64,000 nt of DNA from Photorhabdus cinerea (lineage in GTDB: Bacteria; Pseudomonadota; Gammaproteobacteria; Enterobacterales; Enterobacteriaceae), in the NCBI RefSeq assembly GCF_011189575.1, contig NZ_PUJW01000006.1:1-64000 (forward strand), read 5' to 3'. The translations under genes and the position numbers were made by a program. The notes beneath the pieces are model-generated. The model saw only the letters and a program-made list of their open reading frames with translations, was not told the origin of the DNA and made no database searches. This document shows, in pieces, positions 9,500-19,231 of the stretch (position 1 is its first letter; every line of letters begins with the position of its first letter).

Positions 9500-10957
9500 A
9501 TGATTAGTCTAACAACCCTTGATCTTTTATTGTCAGTAAACGAAGGGGAACTGATAGAGGAGATCATACTAACCCTCTTGGCTTCACCTCAGTTGGCTAT
9601 CTTTTTTGAAAAATATCCTCGCTTGAAACGTGCACTGTTGAAAGACATTCCCGGCTGGAAACAAGATTTAAAACAAAGGATTAAAGAAGCATTAATTCCT
9701 GCAACTCTGGCAGAAGAATTTCAGTTATACCAACAATTACTGCCTGTCAGCACAAATAATTTTTACCTTAAACTTCCCGATATTCTCGAAACACTGAGCC
9801 GAATTGAATCACCTTTTTGTGCAGAAGCCCAGAAACTGGCAACTAATGCTATTGATCATTCAAATACACTGCAAACTTTGTTTATTCAACGATGGCGACT
9901 CAATTTAATACTGCAAACCACAAACTTCCACAAGGAATTATTGGAACAAGAAAAAGAGCAATTATTGGCGGAACTACAACAAAGGCTGACACTAAGTGGT
10001 AATCTCTACCCTATTTTCAGTGAAAATGACAGAGCAGCAGGACAGTTATGGGATATGAGTAAAAGTCAGATAAATCATTCCCGAAATGATACACAGTTAT
10101 TGATTCATTATAGTGAGTTTCTTCGCCAACAACCTGAATTGGAAAAGCTGGCTCAATTACTTGGGCGCAGTCAATCTGCAAAATCAAAACTACAAGAAAA
10201 CCATCTTCTCGAACCATTTACCACAATAGAACGAATACCGGATACCATTCCTGAACAGGTAAATGGTATAGGACAAAGTGATGATATTTTGCGTTTGTTA
10301 CCGACAGAACTGGCAATATTGGGAATTGAAGAGCTGGAATATGAATTTTATCGCAGATTGATAGAAAAGCGTTTACTTACCTATCAATTACAAGGGGATA
10401 GTTGGAAACAAAAAACAACATTACGGTCAGTCACTCATTACAGCCAAGAAGAAAAACCGCGAGGACCCTTTATTGTCTGTGTAGATACTTCCGGCTCTAT
10501 GGGAGGATTCAATGAAAAATGTGCCAAAGCCTTTTGTCTCGCATTGTTACGCATTGCACTGGCTGATGATCGCAACTGCCATATCATGTTATTTGCTACA
10601 GAAATTGTGCACTATGAACTATCTTCATCAGATGGTCTGGAACAAGCTATTCGTTTTCTCGGTCAAACTTTCAGAGGGGGTACAGATTTAGCTTTTTGCC
10701 TAACAAGCACAATAGAAAAAATGAAAGTGCAACATTGGAAAGATGCTGATGCTGTTGTTATTTCAGATTTCATTGCCCAACGTTTGCCGGACTCACTAAT
10801 CCATCAGATAAAAAATCTGCAACAGCATCAGCAACACCGCTTCCATGCGGTCTCCATGTCCCAATATGGTAAGCCCGGTATTATACGGATATTCGATCAT
10901 ATCTGGCGCTTTGATACCGGACTCAAAAGCCGTTTACTACGAAAGTGGCGTCACTGA
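9500..10957 (+). CDS. viaA: VWA-domain protein ViaA
   Basis: Partner of RavA, 485 residues. The N-terminal two thirds are helical; the C-terminal von Willebrand factor A domain carries the metal-binding MIDAS motif VDTSGSMGG and a later GGTDLAF threonine loop. It begins four bases after ravA, so the two are co-transcribed and probably translationally coupled. It is convergent with asnA, five bases away. Confidence 0.94.
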   Translation: MISLTTLDLLLSVNEGELIEEIILTLLASPQLAIFFEKYPRLKRALLKDIPGWKQDLKQRIKEALIPATLAEEFQLYQQLLPVSTNNFYLKLPDILETLSRIESPFCAEAQKLATNAIDHSNTLQTLFIQRWRLNLILQTTNFHKELLEQEKEQLLAELQQRLTLSGNLYPIFSENDRAAGQLWDMSKSQINHSRNDTQLLIHYSEFLRQQPELEKLAQLLGRSQSAKSKLQENHLLEPFTTIERIPDTIPEQVNGIGQSDDILRLLPTELAILGIEELEYEFYRRLIEKRLLTYQLQGDSWKQKTTLRSVTHYSQEEKPRGPFIVCVDTSGSMGGFNEKCAKAFCLALLRIALADDRNCHIMLFATEIVHYELSSSDGLEQAIRFLGQTFRGGTDLAFCLTSTIEKMKVQHWKDADAVVISDFIAQRLPDSLIHQIKNLQQHQQHRFHAVSMSQYGKPGIIRIFDHIWRFDTGLKSRLLRKWRH

Positions 10958-10962
10958 GCGAA

Positions 10963-11955
10963 TCAGAGCATGTCTTCTACAGTTTCGCGTACTTCAGGCG
11001 ACCATATGCTGCATTGAACTTGACCAATATGTTCCATTTGCAGCAGTAACATCACCAAACGGGATTGACCAATCCCGCCACCAATTGATTGTGGCATATC
11101 GCCTTTAAGTAACGCCTGGTGCCAATCATATTGCAAACGATCTTCATCACCAGTCAATGCCAATTGGCGTTCCAGTGTTTCTGCATCAACACGGATACCC
11201 ATGGAAGAGATTTCAAAAGCATCCTCCAGAACGGGGTTCCAAACAATGATGTCACCGTTCAAACCAACAAAACCATCACTGTTTGGTGTTGTCCAATCAT
11301 CGTAATCTGATGCACGAACATCATGAGATTGCCCATCAGATAATTTTGCACCGATACCAATAAGGAAAACAGCTCCCAACTCTTTAGCAATAGCGCGTTC
11401 GCGTCCTTTTGCATCCAGCTCCGGATAACGGCTCAGAAGCGCTTCACTGTGAACAAAGTGAATTTGATCCGGCAGGAACGGTGCCAGACCAAATTCTTTG
11501 CTGACAGCTTTTTCTGTTTCTTTTATCGCTTCGTAGATTTTACCTACTGTCTGTTTAAGATAAGCAAGTGAGCGTTGCCCATCTCCCATCACTTTTTCCC
11601 AATCCCATTGATCAACATAAACAGAGTGGATTGGTGTCAAGCGATCTTCATCCGGACGCAATGCTTTCATGTGAGTATAAAGCCCTTGCTCTGGCTGGAA
11701 ATCAAAACGTCCCAATGTTTTACGTTTCCATTTAGCCAGTGAATGCACTACTTCGAAAGTTGAATCCGGTAAAGTCTTCACTTTTACCTGAACAGCTTTT
11801 TCATAGCCGGACAAGTTGTCCTGAACTCCATCCCCCAAACAGCTCAGCATTGGTCCTTGTACTTCAATCAAACCCAGTTTGCTTTCCAGCAGGCGGGAAA
11901 AGAAAGACTTCACGAAACTGATTTGTTGCTGCTTCTCAATAAATGACTTTTTCAT
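10963..11955 (-). CDS. asnA: Ammonia-dependent asparagine synthetase
   Basis: Makes asparagine from aspartate, ammonia and ATP; its fold resembles a class II aminoacyl-tRNA synthetase core. With the start at MKKSFIEKQQQ it is 330 residues, the E. coli length; an upstream in-frame ATG would add 26 residues with no family similarity. Motifs include GPMLSCLGDGVQDNL, MKALRPDE and a C-terminal GGGIGQSRL. It is divergent from asnC, its known activator in E. coli. Confidence 0.95.
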   Translation of the reverse strand: MKKSFIEKQQQISFVKSFFSRLLESKLGLIEVQGPMLSCLGDGVQDNLSGYEKAVQVKVKTLPDSTFEVVHSLAKWKRKTLGRFDFQPEQGLYTHMKALRPDEDRLTPIHSVYVDQWDWEKVMGDGQRSLAYLKQTVGKIYEAIKETEKAVSKEFGLAPFLPDQIHFVHSEALLSRYPELDAKGRERAIAKELGAVFLIGIGAKLSDGQSHDVRASDYDDWTTPNSDGFVGLNGDIIVWNPVLEDAFEISSMGIRVDAETLERQLALTGDEDRLQYDWHQALLKGDMPQSIGGGIGQSRLVMLLLQMEHIGQVQCSIWSPEVRETVEDML

Positions 11956-12121
11956 AATATTATTCTCGAATTCTCTAAATGGCCCTGATGTCCTGTTAGA
12001 AACATTAAGCAATAGAATGGGGAATAAATTCAATATACTTTAATAAAAATAGTCTTTATTGTTTAAAAAATTCATTTTTAAGATGAAAAAAATGATGATT
12101 CAATAAAAAACGAGGTTAGAA

Positions 12122-12583
12122 ATGGCAGAAATTTATCAGATCGATAATCTGGACCGTGACATACTTCACGCTTTAATGGACAACGCACGTACACCTTATG
12201 CCGAACTCGCAAAGAAATTTGCTGTCAGCCCAGGAACAATTCACGTTCGTGTAGAAAAAATGAAGCAGGCGGGGATCATCACCGGTACCAGAGTGGATAT
12301 CAGCACTAAACAGCTTGGCTATGACGTCTGTTGCTTTATTGGCATTATTCTTAAAAGCGCTAAAGATTACCCATCAGCTCTAAAAAAGCTGGGCAATCTA
12401 GATGAAGTGGTTGAGGTTTATTACACAACAGGTCACTACAGTATTTTCATTAAAGTTATGTGCCGCTCAATTGAATCTCTTCAAGATGTACTTATCAACA
12501 AAATACAGACTATTGATGAAATCCAATCAACAGAAACCCTGATCTCCTTGCAAAACCCGATTATGCGGACAATCAAGCCATAA
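12122..12583 (+). CDS. asnC: Lrp/AsnC-family regulator AsnC
   Basis: Transcription regulator of 153 residues with an N-terminal winged helix-turn-helix (DNARTPYAELAKKFAVSPGTIHVRVEKM) and a C-terminal RAM ligand-binding domain for asparagine. In E. coli it activates asnA and autoregulates. The 166-base asnA-asnC intergenic region is the likely target; I cannot define its operator. Confidence 0.95.
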   Translation: MAEIYQIDNLDRDILHALMDNARTPYAELAKKFAVSPGTIHVRVEKMKQAGIITGTRVDISTKQLGYDVCCFIGIILKSAKDYPSALKKLGNLDEVVEVYYTTGHYSIFIKVMCRSIESLQDVLINKIQTIDEIQSTETLISLQNPIMRTIKP

Positions 12584-12605
12584 TATAAAATTTGTTATAA
12601 CCACA

Positions 12606-12614
12606 TTATCCACA
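12606..12614 (+). promoter_or_regulatory. DnaA box before mioC
   Basis: A perfect consensus DnaA box, TTATCCACA. In E. coli the mioC promoter next to oriC also carries a DnaA box and is repressed by DnaA. A possible mioC -10 element TACAAT is at 12640-12645. Confidence 0.75.
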
Positions 12615-12618
12615 GGTA

Positions 12619-12671
12619 GATCCCAACAGATTCACAGCGTACAATAGCAATCCTTGAAATCTGTTGGGATC
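12619..12671. repeat. Perfect 14-base inverted repeat at mioC start
   Basis: GATCCCAACAGATT (12619-12632) and its exact complement AATCTGTTGGGATC (12658-12671) flank 25 bases that contain the likely mioC -10 element. The right arm ends three bases before the mioC ATG and covers the only possible ribosome-binding site (GGGA). Confidence 0.8.
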
Positions 12672-12674
12672 ACT

Positions 12675-13139
12675 ATGGCCACGATTACTTTAATCAGCGG
12701 CAGTACTATGGGTGGCGCTGAATACGTAGCTGAACATATGGCTGAAATTCTGGAAGATGCTGGCTTTTCCACTGAAATGCTGCATGGTCCTTCTTTAGAT
12801 GAACTTCCCCAAGAAGGGATTTGGCTGGTAGTAGCATCCACGCATGGTGCCGGAGAATTACCAGAAAACATACAACCACTAGCAAAAGAAATTTCTGAAC
12901 AAAAACCTGATCTCAGCAGAGTAACATTTGGAGCTATTGGTCTTGGTAGTTCCGAATACGATACTTTCTGTGGAGCAATAAGATCATTGGATCAACTATT
13001 GATGGAAAATGGTGCTAAACGTCTCGGTGATCGTCTAGAAATTGATATCCAACAACATGAGATCCCCGAAGATCCCGCAGAAGAATGGGTTAAAATTTGG
13101 GCAAACTCACTCAACATTGAGCAAAAAACAAGCGGTTGA
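12675..13139 (+). CDS. mioC: Flavodoxin-like protein MioC
   Basis: Small FMN-binding flavodoxin-domain protein of 154 residues. The phosphate loop SGSTMGGAEYVAEH is at the N-terminus and further FMN contacts are STHGAGELP and GLGSSEYDTFCGA. In E. coli it supports biotin synthase in vitro and its gene abuts oriC, as here. The start is set at ATGGCCACG; an upstream in-frame ATG falls inside the inverted repeat region. Confidence 0.93.
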   Translation: MATITLISGSTMGGAEYVAEHMAEILEDAGFSTEMLHGPSLDELPQEGIWLVVASTHGAGELPENIQPLAKEISEQKPDLSRVTFGAIGLGSSEYDTFCGAIRSLDQLLMENGAKRLGDRLEIDIQQHEIPEDPAEEWVKIWANSLNIEQKTSG

Positions 13140-13140
13140 T

Positions 13141-13400
13141 TGTGGATAACTAATATAAAAAGCAGGGGTTAACCCGTAGTTATCCATAGTATAACTATCT
13201 GTCCACGATCGCTCTGTGAATAACTACCAATTTAGATCCCAGTTTATACCTGCTAGGATCACGGATCATTCACAGCAAATGATCCTTTACAGCGTTATGA
13301 TCTTACTAAGGAAAAATAACTTATCCACAAAAGATCATGATCCTAATAAAAGATCTAATAAAGAGATCTTTAAATAAAAAGATCTTCTTTTAATTACCGG
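13141..13400. other. oriC: Chromosomal replication origin oriC
   Basis: Between mioC and mnmG, as in E. coli, and read in the opposite direction to the usual E. coli drawing. DnaA boxes: TGTGGATAA (13141-13149), TTATCCATA (13180-13188), TGTGAATAA (13215-13223), TCATTCACA (13266-13274), TTATCCACA (13321-13329). Twelve GATC Dam sites lie between 13207 and 13408. The AT-rich 13-mer-like unwinding repeats containing AGATCT and AAAGATCTT are at about 13345-13395 on the mnmG side. The 90 bases after this hold the mnmG promoter region. Confidence 0.93.
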
Positions 13401-13493
13401 CGAGATCGCCTACTTGGTCTATCGCTTAAACTTGAGTAGAATTCTCTTCCCATAATGCACACTTAGCATTCTTACAACGAAAGGTTCATCACC

Positions 13494-15383
13494 ATGTTTT
13501 ATCCAGAGCAATTTGACGTCATCATTATCGGTGGTGGTCATGCCGGTACTGAAGCTGCTATGGCAGCCGCTCGTATGGGCCGTCAAACCTTATTACTGAC
13601 TCACAATATTGATACTTTGGGCCAAATGTCATGTAACCCAGCCATCGGTGGGATTGGTAAAGGACATCTGGTTAAAGAAATTGATGCACTTGGTGGTCTA
13701 ATGGCAAGGGCAACTGATCAAGCTGGTATTCAATTTAGAACCTTAAATGCCAGTAAAGGACCTGCTGTTCGTGCAACGCGTGCTCAAGCTGACAGGGTTC
13801 TCTACCGTCAAGCTGTACGAACAGCGTTAGAAAATCAACCTAACCTGATGATTTTCCAACAACCCGTAGAAGATCTAATTGTTGAAAACAGTGCTGTCAC
13901 TGGTGCAATAACCCGTATGGGGCTTAAATTCAGAGCTAAAGCAATTGTTCTAACTGTAGGTACATTCCTAGACGGTAAGATCCATATCGGCCTAGAGAAT
14001 TACAGTGGGGGAAGAGCAGGTGATCCTCCAGCAATTTCATTGTCACAACGTTTACGTGAGCTGCCTCTACGTGTAAATAGACTAAAAACAGGTACACCAC
14101 CACGTATTGATGCCAGAACTATTGATTTTAGCCAATTAACTCAACAACTAGGTGATGATCCAACACCGGTATTCTCTTTCCTTGGAAATGTGGAGCAACA
14201 TCCACAGCAGATGCCATGTTATATCACTCATACCAATGAAAGAACGCACGATGTGATCCGCAGCAATTTAGATCGCAGTCCTATGTATGCAGGGATCATT
14301 GAAGGGATCGGCCCGCGCTACTGTCCTTCGATCGAAGATAAAGTCATGCGCTTTGCGGATCGTAATGCTCATCAGATTTTCCTTGAACCAGAAGGATTAA
14401 CCAGTAACGAAATTTATCCGAATGGCATTTCTACCAGTTTGCCATTTGATGTACAGATGCAAATTGTTCACTCCATGAAAGGACTGGAAAATGCTCGCAT
14501 CATTCGACCTGGTTATGCAATAGAATACGATTTCTTCGACCCAAGAGATCTGAAACAAACACTGGAAAGTAAATTTATACACGGCTTATTTTTTGCTGGG
14601 CAAATTAATGGTACGACAGGTTATGAAGAAGCTGCTGCCCAAGGTCTTTTGGCTGGTCTTAATGCAGCTCGTTATGCTTCGGAAGAAGAGGGATGGTTCC
14701 CTCGCCGTGATCAAGCCTATATTGGCGTTCTAGTTGATGATTTGTGTACTTTAGGTACTAAAGAACCATACCGTATGTTCACTTCCCGAGCGGAGTATCG
14801 CTTGATGTTACGTGAAGATAATGCTGACCTTCGCTTAACAGAAAAAGGTCGCGAATTAGGATTAGTGGATGATTTACGTTGGGAACATTATTGCCGTAAG
14901 GTAGAAATGATTGAACAAGAGCGCCAGCGCCTGCGTAATATTTGGGTCCATCCTCATTCAAGTAACCTTGATGACATCAACAAGATACTAAAAATGCCAT
15001 TATCGAAAGAAGCTAATGGTGAAGATTTACTGCGTCGTCCAGAAATGAATTACGAACTGTTGACCTCATTACCTCTGTTCTCACCAGGTATTAAAGAACT
15101 ACAAGCAGCTGACCAGGTTGAAATTCAAGTCAAGTATGAAGGGTATATTGCCCGTCAACAGGAAGAAATTGAAAAACAATTACGTAATGAAAATACATCA
15201 TTACCGATTGATCTCGATTATTGTCAGATTAGTGGTCTTTCCAATGAAGTTGTAGCTAAACTCAATAATCACAAACCAAGCTCAATTGGTCAGGCTTCAC
15301 GTATTTCAGGAATAACACCTGCTGCAATTTCAATTTTGCTTGTATGGTTGAAAAAACAAGGGTTGCTGCGCCGCAGTGCCTGA
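13494..15383 (+). CDS. mnmG: tRNA U34 carboxymethylaminomethyl enzyme MnmG
   Basis: FAD-dependent subunit (GidA) of the MnmE-MnmG complex that installs the cmnm5 group on wobble uridine 34 of several tRNAs. It has 629 residues, equal to E. coli. FAD motif GGGHAG is at residues 13-18, the GidA signature GGIGKGHLVKEIDALGG follows, and the C-terminal helical domain binds MnmE. Its partner mnmE is also in this window at 60-61.3 kb. Confidence 0.97.
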   Translation: MFYPEQFDVIIIGGGHAGTEAAMAAARMGRQTLLLTHNIDTLGQMSCNPAIGGIGKGHLVKEIDALGGLMARATDQAGIQFRTLNASKGPAVRATRAQADRVLYRQAVRTALENQPNLMIFQQPVEDLIVENSAVTGAITRMGLKFRAKAIVLTVGTFLDGKIHIGLENYSGGRAGDPPAISLSQRLRELPLRVNRLKTGTPPRIDARTIDFSQLTQQLGDDPTPVFSFLGNVEQHPQQMPCYITHTNERTHDVIRSNLDRSPMYAGIIEGIGPRYCPSIEDKVMRFADRNAHQIFLEPEGLTSNEIYPNGISTSLPFDVQMQIVHSMKGLENARIIRPGYAIEYDFFDPRDLKQTLESKFIHGLFFAGQINGTTGYEEAAAQGLLAGLNAARYASEEEGWFPRRDQAYIGVLVDDLCTLGTKEPYRMFTSRAEYRLMLREDNADLRLTEKGRELGLVDDLRWEHYCRKVEMIEQERQRLRNIWVHPHSSNLDDINKILKMPLSKEANGEDLLRRPEMNYELLTSLPLFSPGIKELQAADQVEIQVKYEGYIARQQEEIEKQLRNENTSLPIDLDYCQISGLSNEVVAKLNNHKPSSIGQASRISGITPAAISILLVWLKKQGLLRRSA

Positions 15384-15396
15384 GAGGATCTTTATT

Positions 15397-16017
15397 GTGC
15401 TTAACAAACTGGAATCGTTGCTGACTAAAGCAAGAATAAAACTTTCACAACAGCAGAAACAGCAGCTTATAGCCTATGTTGATATGCTCAATAAGTGGAA
15501 TAAAACCTATAACCTCACGTCTGTTCGTGATCCTGAGCAAATGTTAGTGCGTCATATCATGGATAGCATTATTGTCAGTCCCTATCTGCAAGGTTATCGT
15601 TTTATCGATATAGGAACTGGTCCGGGGTTGCCGGGTATCCCGTTAGCTATTGTTCGTCCAGATTCTTATTTTACATTGCTAGATAGTTTAGGTAAAAGAG
15701 TCCGATTTTTGCGTCAAGTTCAGCATGAACTTGGTTTAGCAAATATCGAACCAGTGCAAAGTAGGGTTGAAACGTATCCTTCTGAGCCACCTTTTGATGG
15801 TGTTATAAGCCGAGCTTTTGCTTCACTACAAGATATGGTCTCTTGGTGCAATCATTTACCTAAGTCTGTTCATGGACGCTTCTATGCGCTTAAAGGTGTA
15901 CTCCCTGAAGAGGAACTTACCATGTTACCTTCCGGAATTTCTGTTGATTCAGTTATTCAGTTAGATGTTCCTGAATTGGAAGGGCAACGGCATCTGGTTA
16001 TACTTAAATCAAACTAA
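15397..16017 (+). CDS. rsmG: 16S rRNA G527 methyltransferase RsmG
   Basis: GidB, methylates N7 of G527 in 16S rRNA with S-adenosylmethionine. The SAM motif FIDIGTGPGLPGIPLAI and the downstream LDSLGKRVRFLRQV are present. A GTG at 15397 after a GAGAGGA ribosome-binding site gives 206 residues, close to E. coli (207); the in-frame ATG further up lies inside mnmG. Co-transcribed with mnmG. Confidence 0.95.
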   Translation: MLNKLESLLTKARIKLSQQQKQQLIAYVDMLNKWNKTYNLTSVRDPEQMLVRHIMDSIIVSPYLQGYRFIDIGTGPGLPGIPLAIVRPDSYFTLLDSLGKRVRFLRQVQHELGLANIEPVQSRVETYPSEPPFDGVISRAFASLQDMVSWCNHLPKSVHGRFYALKGVLPEEELTMLPSGISVDSVIQLDVPELEGQRHLVILKSN

Positions 16018-16053
16018 TTTTGTCATTTGTCAATAAAGTCATAAATAATTAGT

Positions 16054-16086
16054 GATGTTGAGCACAATTGTGTTGTGTTCAACATC
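16054..16086 (+). other. Hairpin after rsmG and atp leader region
   Basis: A 13-base stem (GATGTTGAGCACA with TGTGTTCAACATC) stands 36 bases after rsmG but lacks a following run of T, so it may be an RNA-stabilising or processing hairpin. The remaining 16090-16490 is very AT-rich and shows no convincing gene. Confidence 0.5.
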
Positions 16087-16498
16087 GTCAATTATGATTT
16101 GTCTCGTTTCAGCTTTAATTTACCGAGTTATCACATAAAAGTAACGTTATCTTGATATTAAGGTAGTTGAGCTTTTAAAAATCAGATAAAGCGTTTTTTC
16201 ATCAGATTCACTTTTTTAAAACAGCTAAAAATTAACTTGGTAATTTAAGTCAATAATATAATAGCCTTATTTCCAATAATGTTATTTAAGTTTTTGATTT
16301 TATTGTTTATATATTTTATTTTTATTTATTTAAAATGTTAAAAATAATTAATAAATGAAAATTTTCTGTGATTTAACTCACATTTAAATTTTAAAGCATG
16401 AAATTATTAAAGACGAAGAATCAGTACAATAATTAGCTTGTAATCTGGTACCAAAGTAAAAATTTTAAATAATTGTTCACCTTTTCGCTACTTATGGA

Positions 16499-16526
16499 TT
16501 GAATTCATTTTGGCTGCCCGTATAAT
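16499..16526 (+). promoter_or_regulatory. Probable atp operon promoter
   Basis: TTGAAT (16499-16504) and a perfect TATAAT (16521-16526) with a 16-base spacer, about 100 bases before atpI. Best candidate for the main promoter of the nine-gene ATP synthase operon. Confidence 0.65.
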
Positions 16527-16626
16527 TTGCACGTTTTTGTCACTTGACACTCTTAAGCAAAGGCAGTTTTATACAACATTCAGCAAAACCTGATATGCAA
16601 AACGTGCAGGGGAGAAAACAAAAGTC

Positions 16627-17004
16627 ATGTCTGTATCCCTTTACAACGGTAAAATTGCACTGAAGTTGCTGTTTTTGCAGTTAATGACTTTTGTTATTCT
16701 CAGTGCGGCTTTTTGTACCAAAAGTATAGAGTGGGGCGCTTCTGCTTTTGCTGGTGGATTAGCATGTTGGTTACCGAATGCCATCTTTATGCTACTTGCC
16801 AGTTTTCAGAAAGCAAAAGAAGGAGACGTTTCTATACGTGTTGCATGGTTTTTCGCTATTGGCGAGGGGTTGAAAGTTATTATTACGATAGCAGTGCTGA
16901 TTGTTGCTTTAGGAGTGTTTAAAGCGGCGTTTGTACCGCTAGGTTTGACTTATTTAGTGGTGCTGATTGTGCAGATTATCGCATCAGCTGTGATAAACGG
17001 TTAG
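16627..17004 (+). CDS. atpI: ATP synthase accessory protein I
   Basis: Membrane protein of 125 residues with four hydrophobic helices; in other bacteria AtpI helps assemble the c-ring. It is the first gene of the operon, as in E. coli. Sequence is less conserved than the other subunits, but position and four-helix profile fit. The ATG follows GGGGAGAAAAC. Confidence 0.9.
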   Translation: MSVSLYNGKIALKLLFLQLMTFVILSAAFCTKSIEWGASAFAGGLACWLPNAIFMLLASFQKAKEGDVSIRVAWFFAIGEGLKVIITIAVLIVALGVFKAAFVPLGLTYLVVLIVQIIASAVING

Positions 17005-17033
17005 GTTTTCAACAACAAAGGGTAAGAGGCATC

Positions 17034-17855
17034 ATGTCTGCATCAGGAGAAGTTTCAACTGCAAGGGACTACATAGGCCACCACCTGAATAACCTTCAGT
17101 TGGACCTACGTACCTTTGAGTTGGTCGATCCCAACTCTGGTGGTTCTGCAACGTTCTGGACGTTGAACATTGACTCGCTTTTTTTCTCAGTCGTATTAGG
17201 GATTTTATTTCTGTATGTGTTCAGAAAGGTTGCGGTTAATGCCACCAGTGGCGTACCTGGCAAACTTCAGACTGCTATAGAATTAATCATGGGTTTTGTT
17301 GATAACAGCGTTCGTGATATGTATCACGGGAAGAGCAAAGTGATTGCCCCTCTGGCATTAACTGTGTTCGTCTGGGTGTTATTGATGAATATAATGGACC
17401 TACTGCCAATCGATTTTCTCCCTTATATCGGTGGATACTTCGGCTTACCTGCTCTGCGTGTTGTACCAACAGCAGACGTCAGTATTACCTTGTCGATGGC
17501 TCTCGGTGTCTTTGTTCTCATTCTCTACTACAGTATTAAGATGAAAGGGATTAGTGGTTTTACAAAGGAGCTGACTTTACAGCCTTTTAATCATCCGCTG
17601 TTTATTCCGATTAACTTAATTCTGGAAGGGGTTAGCCTGCTTTCAAAGCCAGTATCACTCGGTCTACGACTGTTTGGTAACATGTATGCGGGTGAATTGA
17701 TCTTTATTCTTATAGCTGGTCTGTTACCGTGGTGGTCGCAGTGGATGCTTAGCCTGCCTTGGGCTATTTTCCACATACTGATTATTACGTTACAAGCCTT
17801 TATTTTCATGGTTCTGACGATTGTTTATCTGTCGATGGCATCTGAAGAACATTAA
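17034..17855 (+). CDS. atpB: ATP synthase F0 subunit a
   Basis: Stator subunit of the proton channel, 273 residues and five to six membrane helices. The segment LGLRLFGNMYAGELI carries the essential arginine that faces the c-ring; a later LQAFIFMVLTIVYL helix completes the proton half-channel. Second gene of the atp operon. Confidence 0.97.
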   Translation: MSASGEVSTARDYIGHHLNNLQLDLRTFELVDPNSGGSATFWTLNIDSLFFSVVLGILFLYVFRKVAVNATSGVPGKLQTAIELIMGFVDNSVRDMYHGKSKVIAPLALTVFVWVLLMNIMDLLPIDFLPYIGGYFGLPALRVVPTADVSITLSMALGVFVLILYYSIKMKGISGFTKELTLQPFNHPLFIPINLILEGVSLLSKPVSLGLRLFGNMYAGELIFILIAGLLPWWSQWMLSLPWAIFHILIITLQAFIFMVLTIVYLSMASEEH

Positions 17856-17903
17856 TTTTTACCACAATAACTGTGTTTTAACTGAAACAAACTGGAGACT
17901 GTC

Positions 17904-18143
<240 letters not shown>

Positions 18144-18200
18144 TTTGCAGAAAAAATTCGAAACTACGTCAACTCGTTAATTTAAAAGAGGTATTGTGCT

Positions 18201-18671
18201 GTGAATCTTAATGCAACAATCCTCGGCCAGGCCATTGCGTTTGTCCTGTTTGTTATGTTCTGTATGAAGTTTGTATGGCCTCCAATCATGGCGGCCATTG
18301 AAAAGCGTCAAAAAGAAATTGCTGACGGCTTATCTTCTGCAGAACGTGCCAAAAAGGACCTAGACTTAGCGCAAGCCAATGCGACCGACCAAATGAAGAA
18401 AGCGAAAGCGGAAGCTCAGGTCATCATTGAACAGGCTAATAAACAAAAAGCCCAGATCCTTGATGATGCAAAAGCGGAAGCTGAGCAGGAACGTAACAGA
18501 ATCGTAGCGCAAGCTCAGGCAGAAATTGATGCCGAACGTAAGCGTGCTCGGGAAGAGTTGCGTAAGCAGGTCGCTATGTTGGCTATCATAGGTGCCGAGA
18601 AAATCATCGAACGTTCCGTGGATGAAGCTGCTAACAGCGACATCGTTGATAAACTGGTCGCTGAACTGTAA
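18201..18671 (+). CDS. atpF: ATP synthase F0 subunit b
   Basis: Peripheral stalk subunit of 156 residues: one N-terminal membrane helix, then a long charged right-handed coiled coil rich in Ala, Lys and Glu. Starts with GTG, as the E. coli gene does, after AAGAGGTATT. Dimerises and binds delta and a. Confidence 0.97.
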   Translation: MNLNATILGQAIAFVLFVMFCMKFVWPPIMAAIEKRQKEIADGLSSAERAKKDLDLAQANATDQMKKAKAEAQVIIEQANKQKAQILDDAKAEAEQERNRIVAQAQAEIDAERKRAREELRKQVAMLAIIGAEKIIERSVDEAANSDIVDKLVAEL

Positions 18672-18683
18672 GGAGGGAGGGGC

Positions 18684-19217
18684 ATGTCTGAATTCGCTAC
18701 TGTAGCTCGCCCCTACGCCAAAGCAGCTTTTGACTTTGCTGTGGAAAAACAATCGCTCGAACAATGGCAGAATATGCTGGTGTTCACAGCTGAGGTGACT
18801 CGTAATGAGCAAGTTGGTGAACTGCTTTCCGGTTCATTGGCATCGGAAACGTTAGCCAATACTTTCATCGCAATTTGCGGTGAACTGGTCGATGAACATG
18901 CTCAGAACTTTATTCGTATTATGGCAGAAAACGGTCGCTTATTAGCGTTACCGGAAGTTTTGCAGCAATTTATTCAATTGCGTGCGTCACTTGAATCAAC
19001 AGTTGATGTTGAAGTAATTTCTGCTGCCGAACTGAGTGAGCAACAGCTGGCTAAAATTTCTGCAGCGATGGAGAAACGTCTGTCACGCAAAGTTAAGCTG
19101 AATTGCAAAATTGATAAGTCTGTTATTGCTGGTGTGGTAGTCCGCGCAGGTGATTTGGTGATTGATGGCAGTATTCGTGGCCGTTTAGATCGCTTAACAG
19201 ACGTCTTGCAGTCTTAA
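18684..19217 (+). CDS. atpH: ATP synthase F1 subunit delta
   Basis: Stalk subunit that fixes F1 to b2; 177 residues, same as E. coli. The N-terminal helical domain starts ATVARPYAKAAFDFA and the C-terminal region carries GVVVRAGDLVIDGSIRGRLDRL. It follows atpF by 12 bases behind the ribosome-binding site AAGGAGGGAGG. Confidence 0.97.
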   Translation: MSEFATVARPYAKAAFDFAVEKQSLEQWQNMLVFTAEVTRNEQVGELLSGSLASETLANTFIAICGELVDEHAQNFIRIMAENGRLLALPEVLQQFIQLRASLESTVDVEVISAAELSEQQLAKISAAMEKRLSRKVKLNCKIDKSVIAGVVVRAGDLVIDGSIRGRLDRLTDVLQS

Positions 19218-19231
19218 GGGGACTGGAGCAT

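Noticed and set aside
16054..16086. Intrinsic terminator after rsmG
   Set aside because: Long stem but no T run; kept only as a hairpin.
16279..16341. 20-codon hydrophobic ORF in the atp leader
   Set aside because: Very AT-rich, no ribosome-binding site; expected by chance in such sequence.
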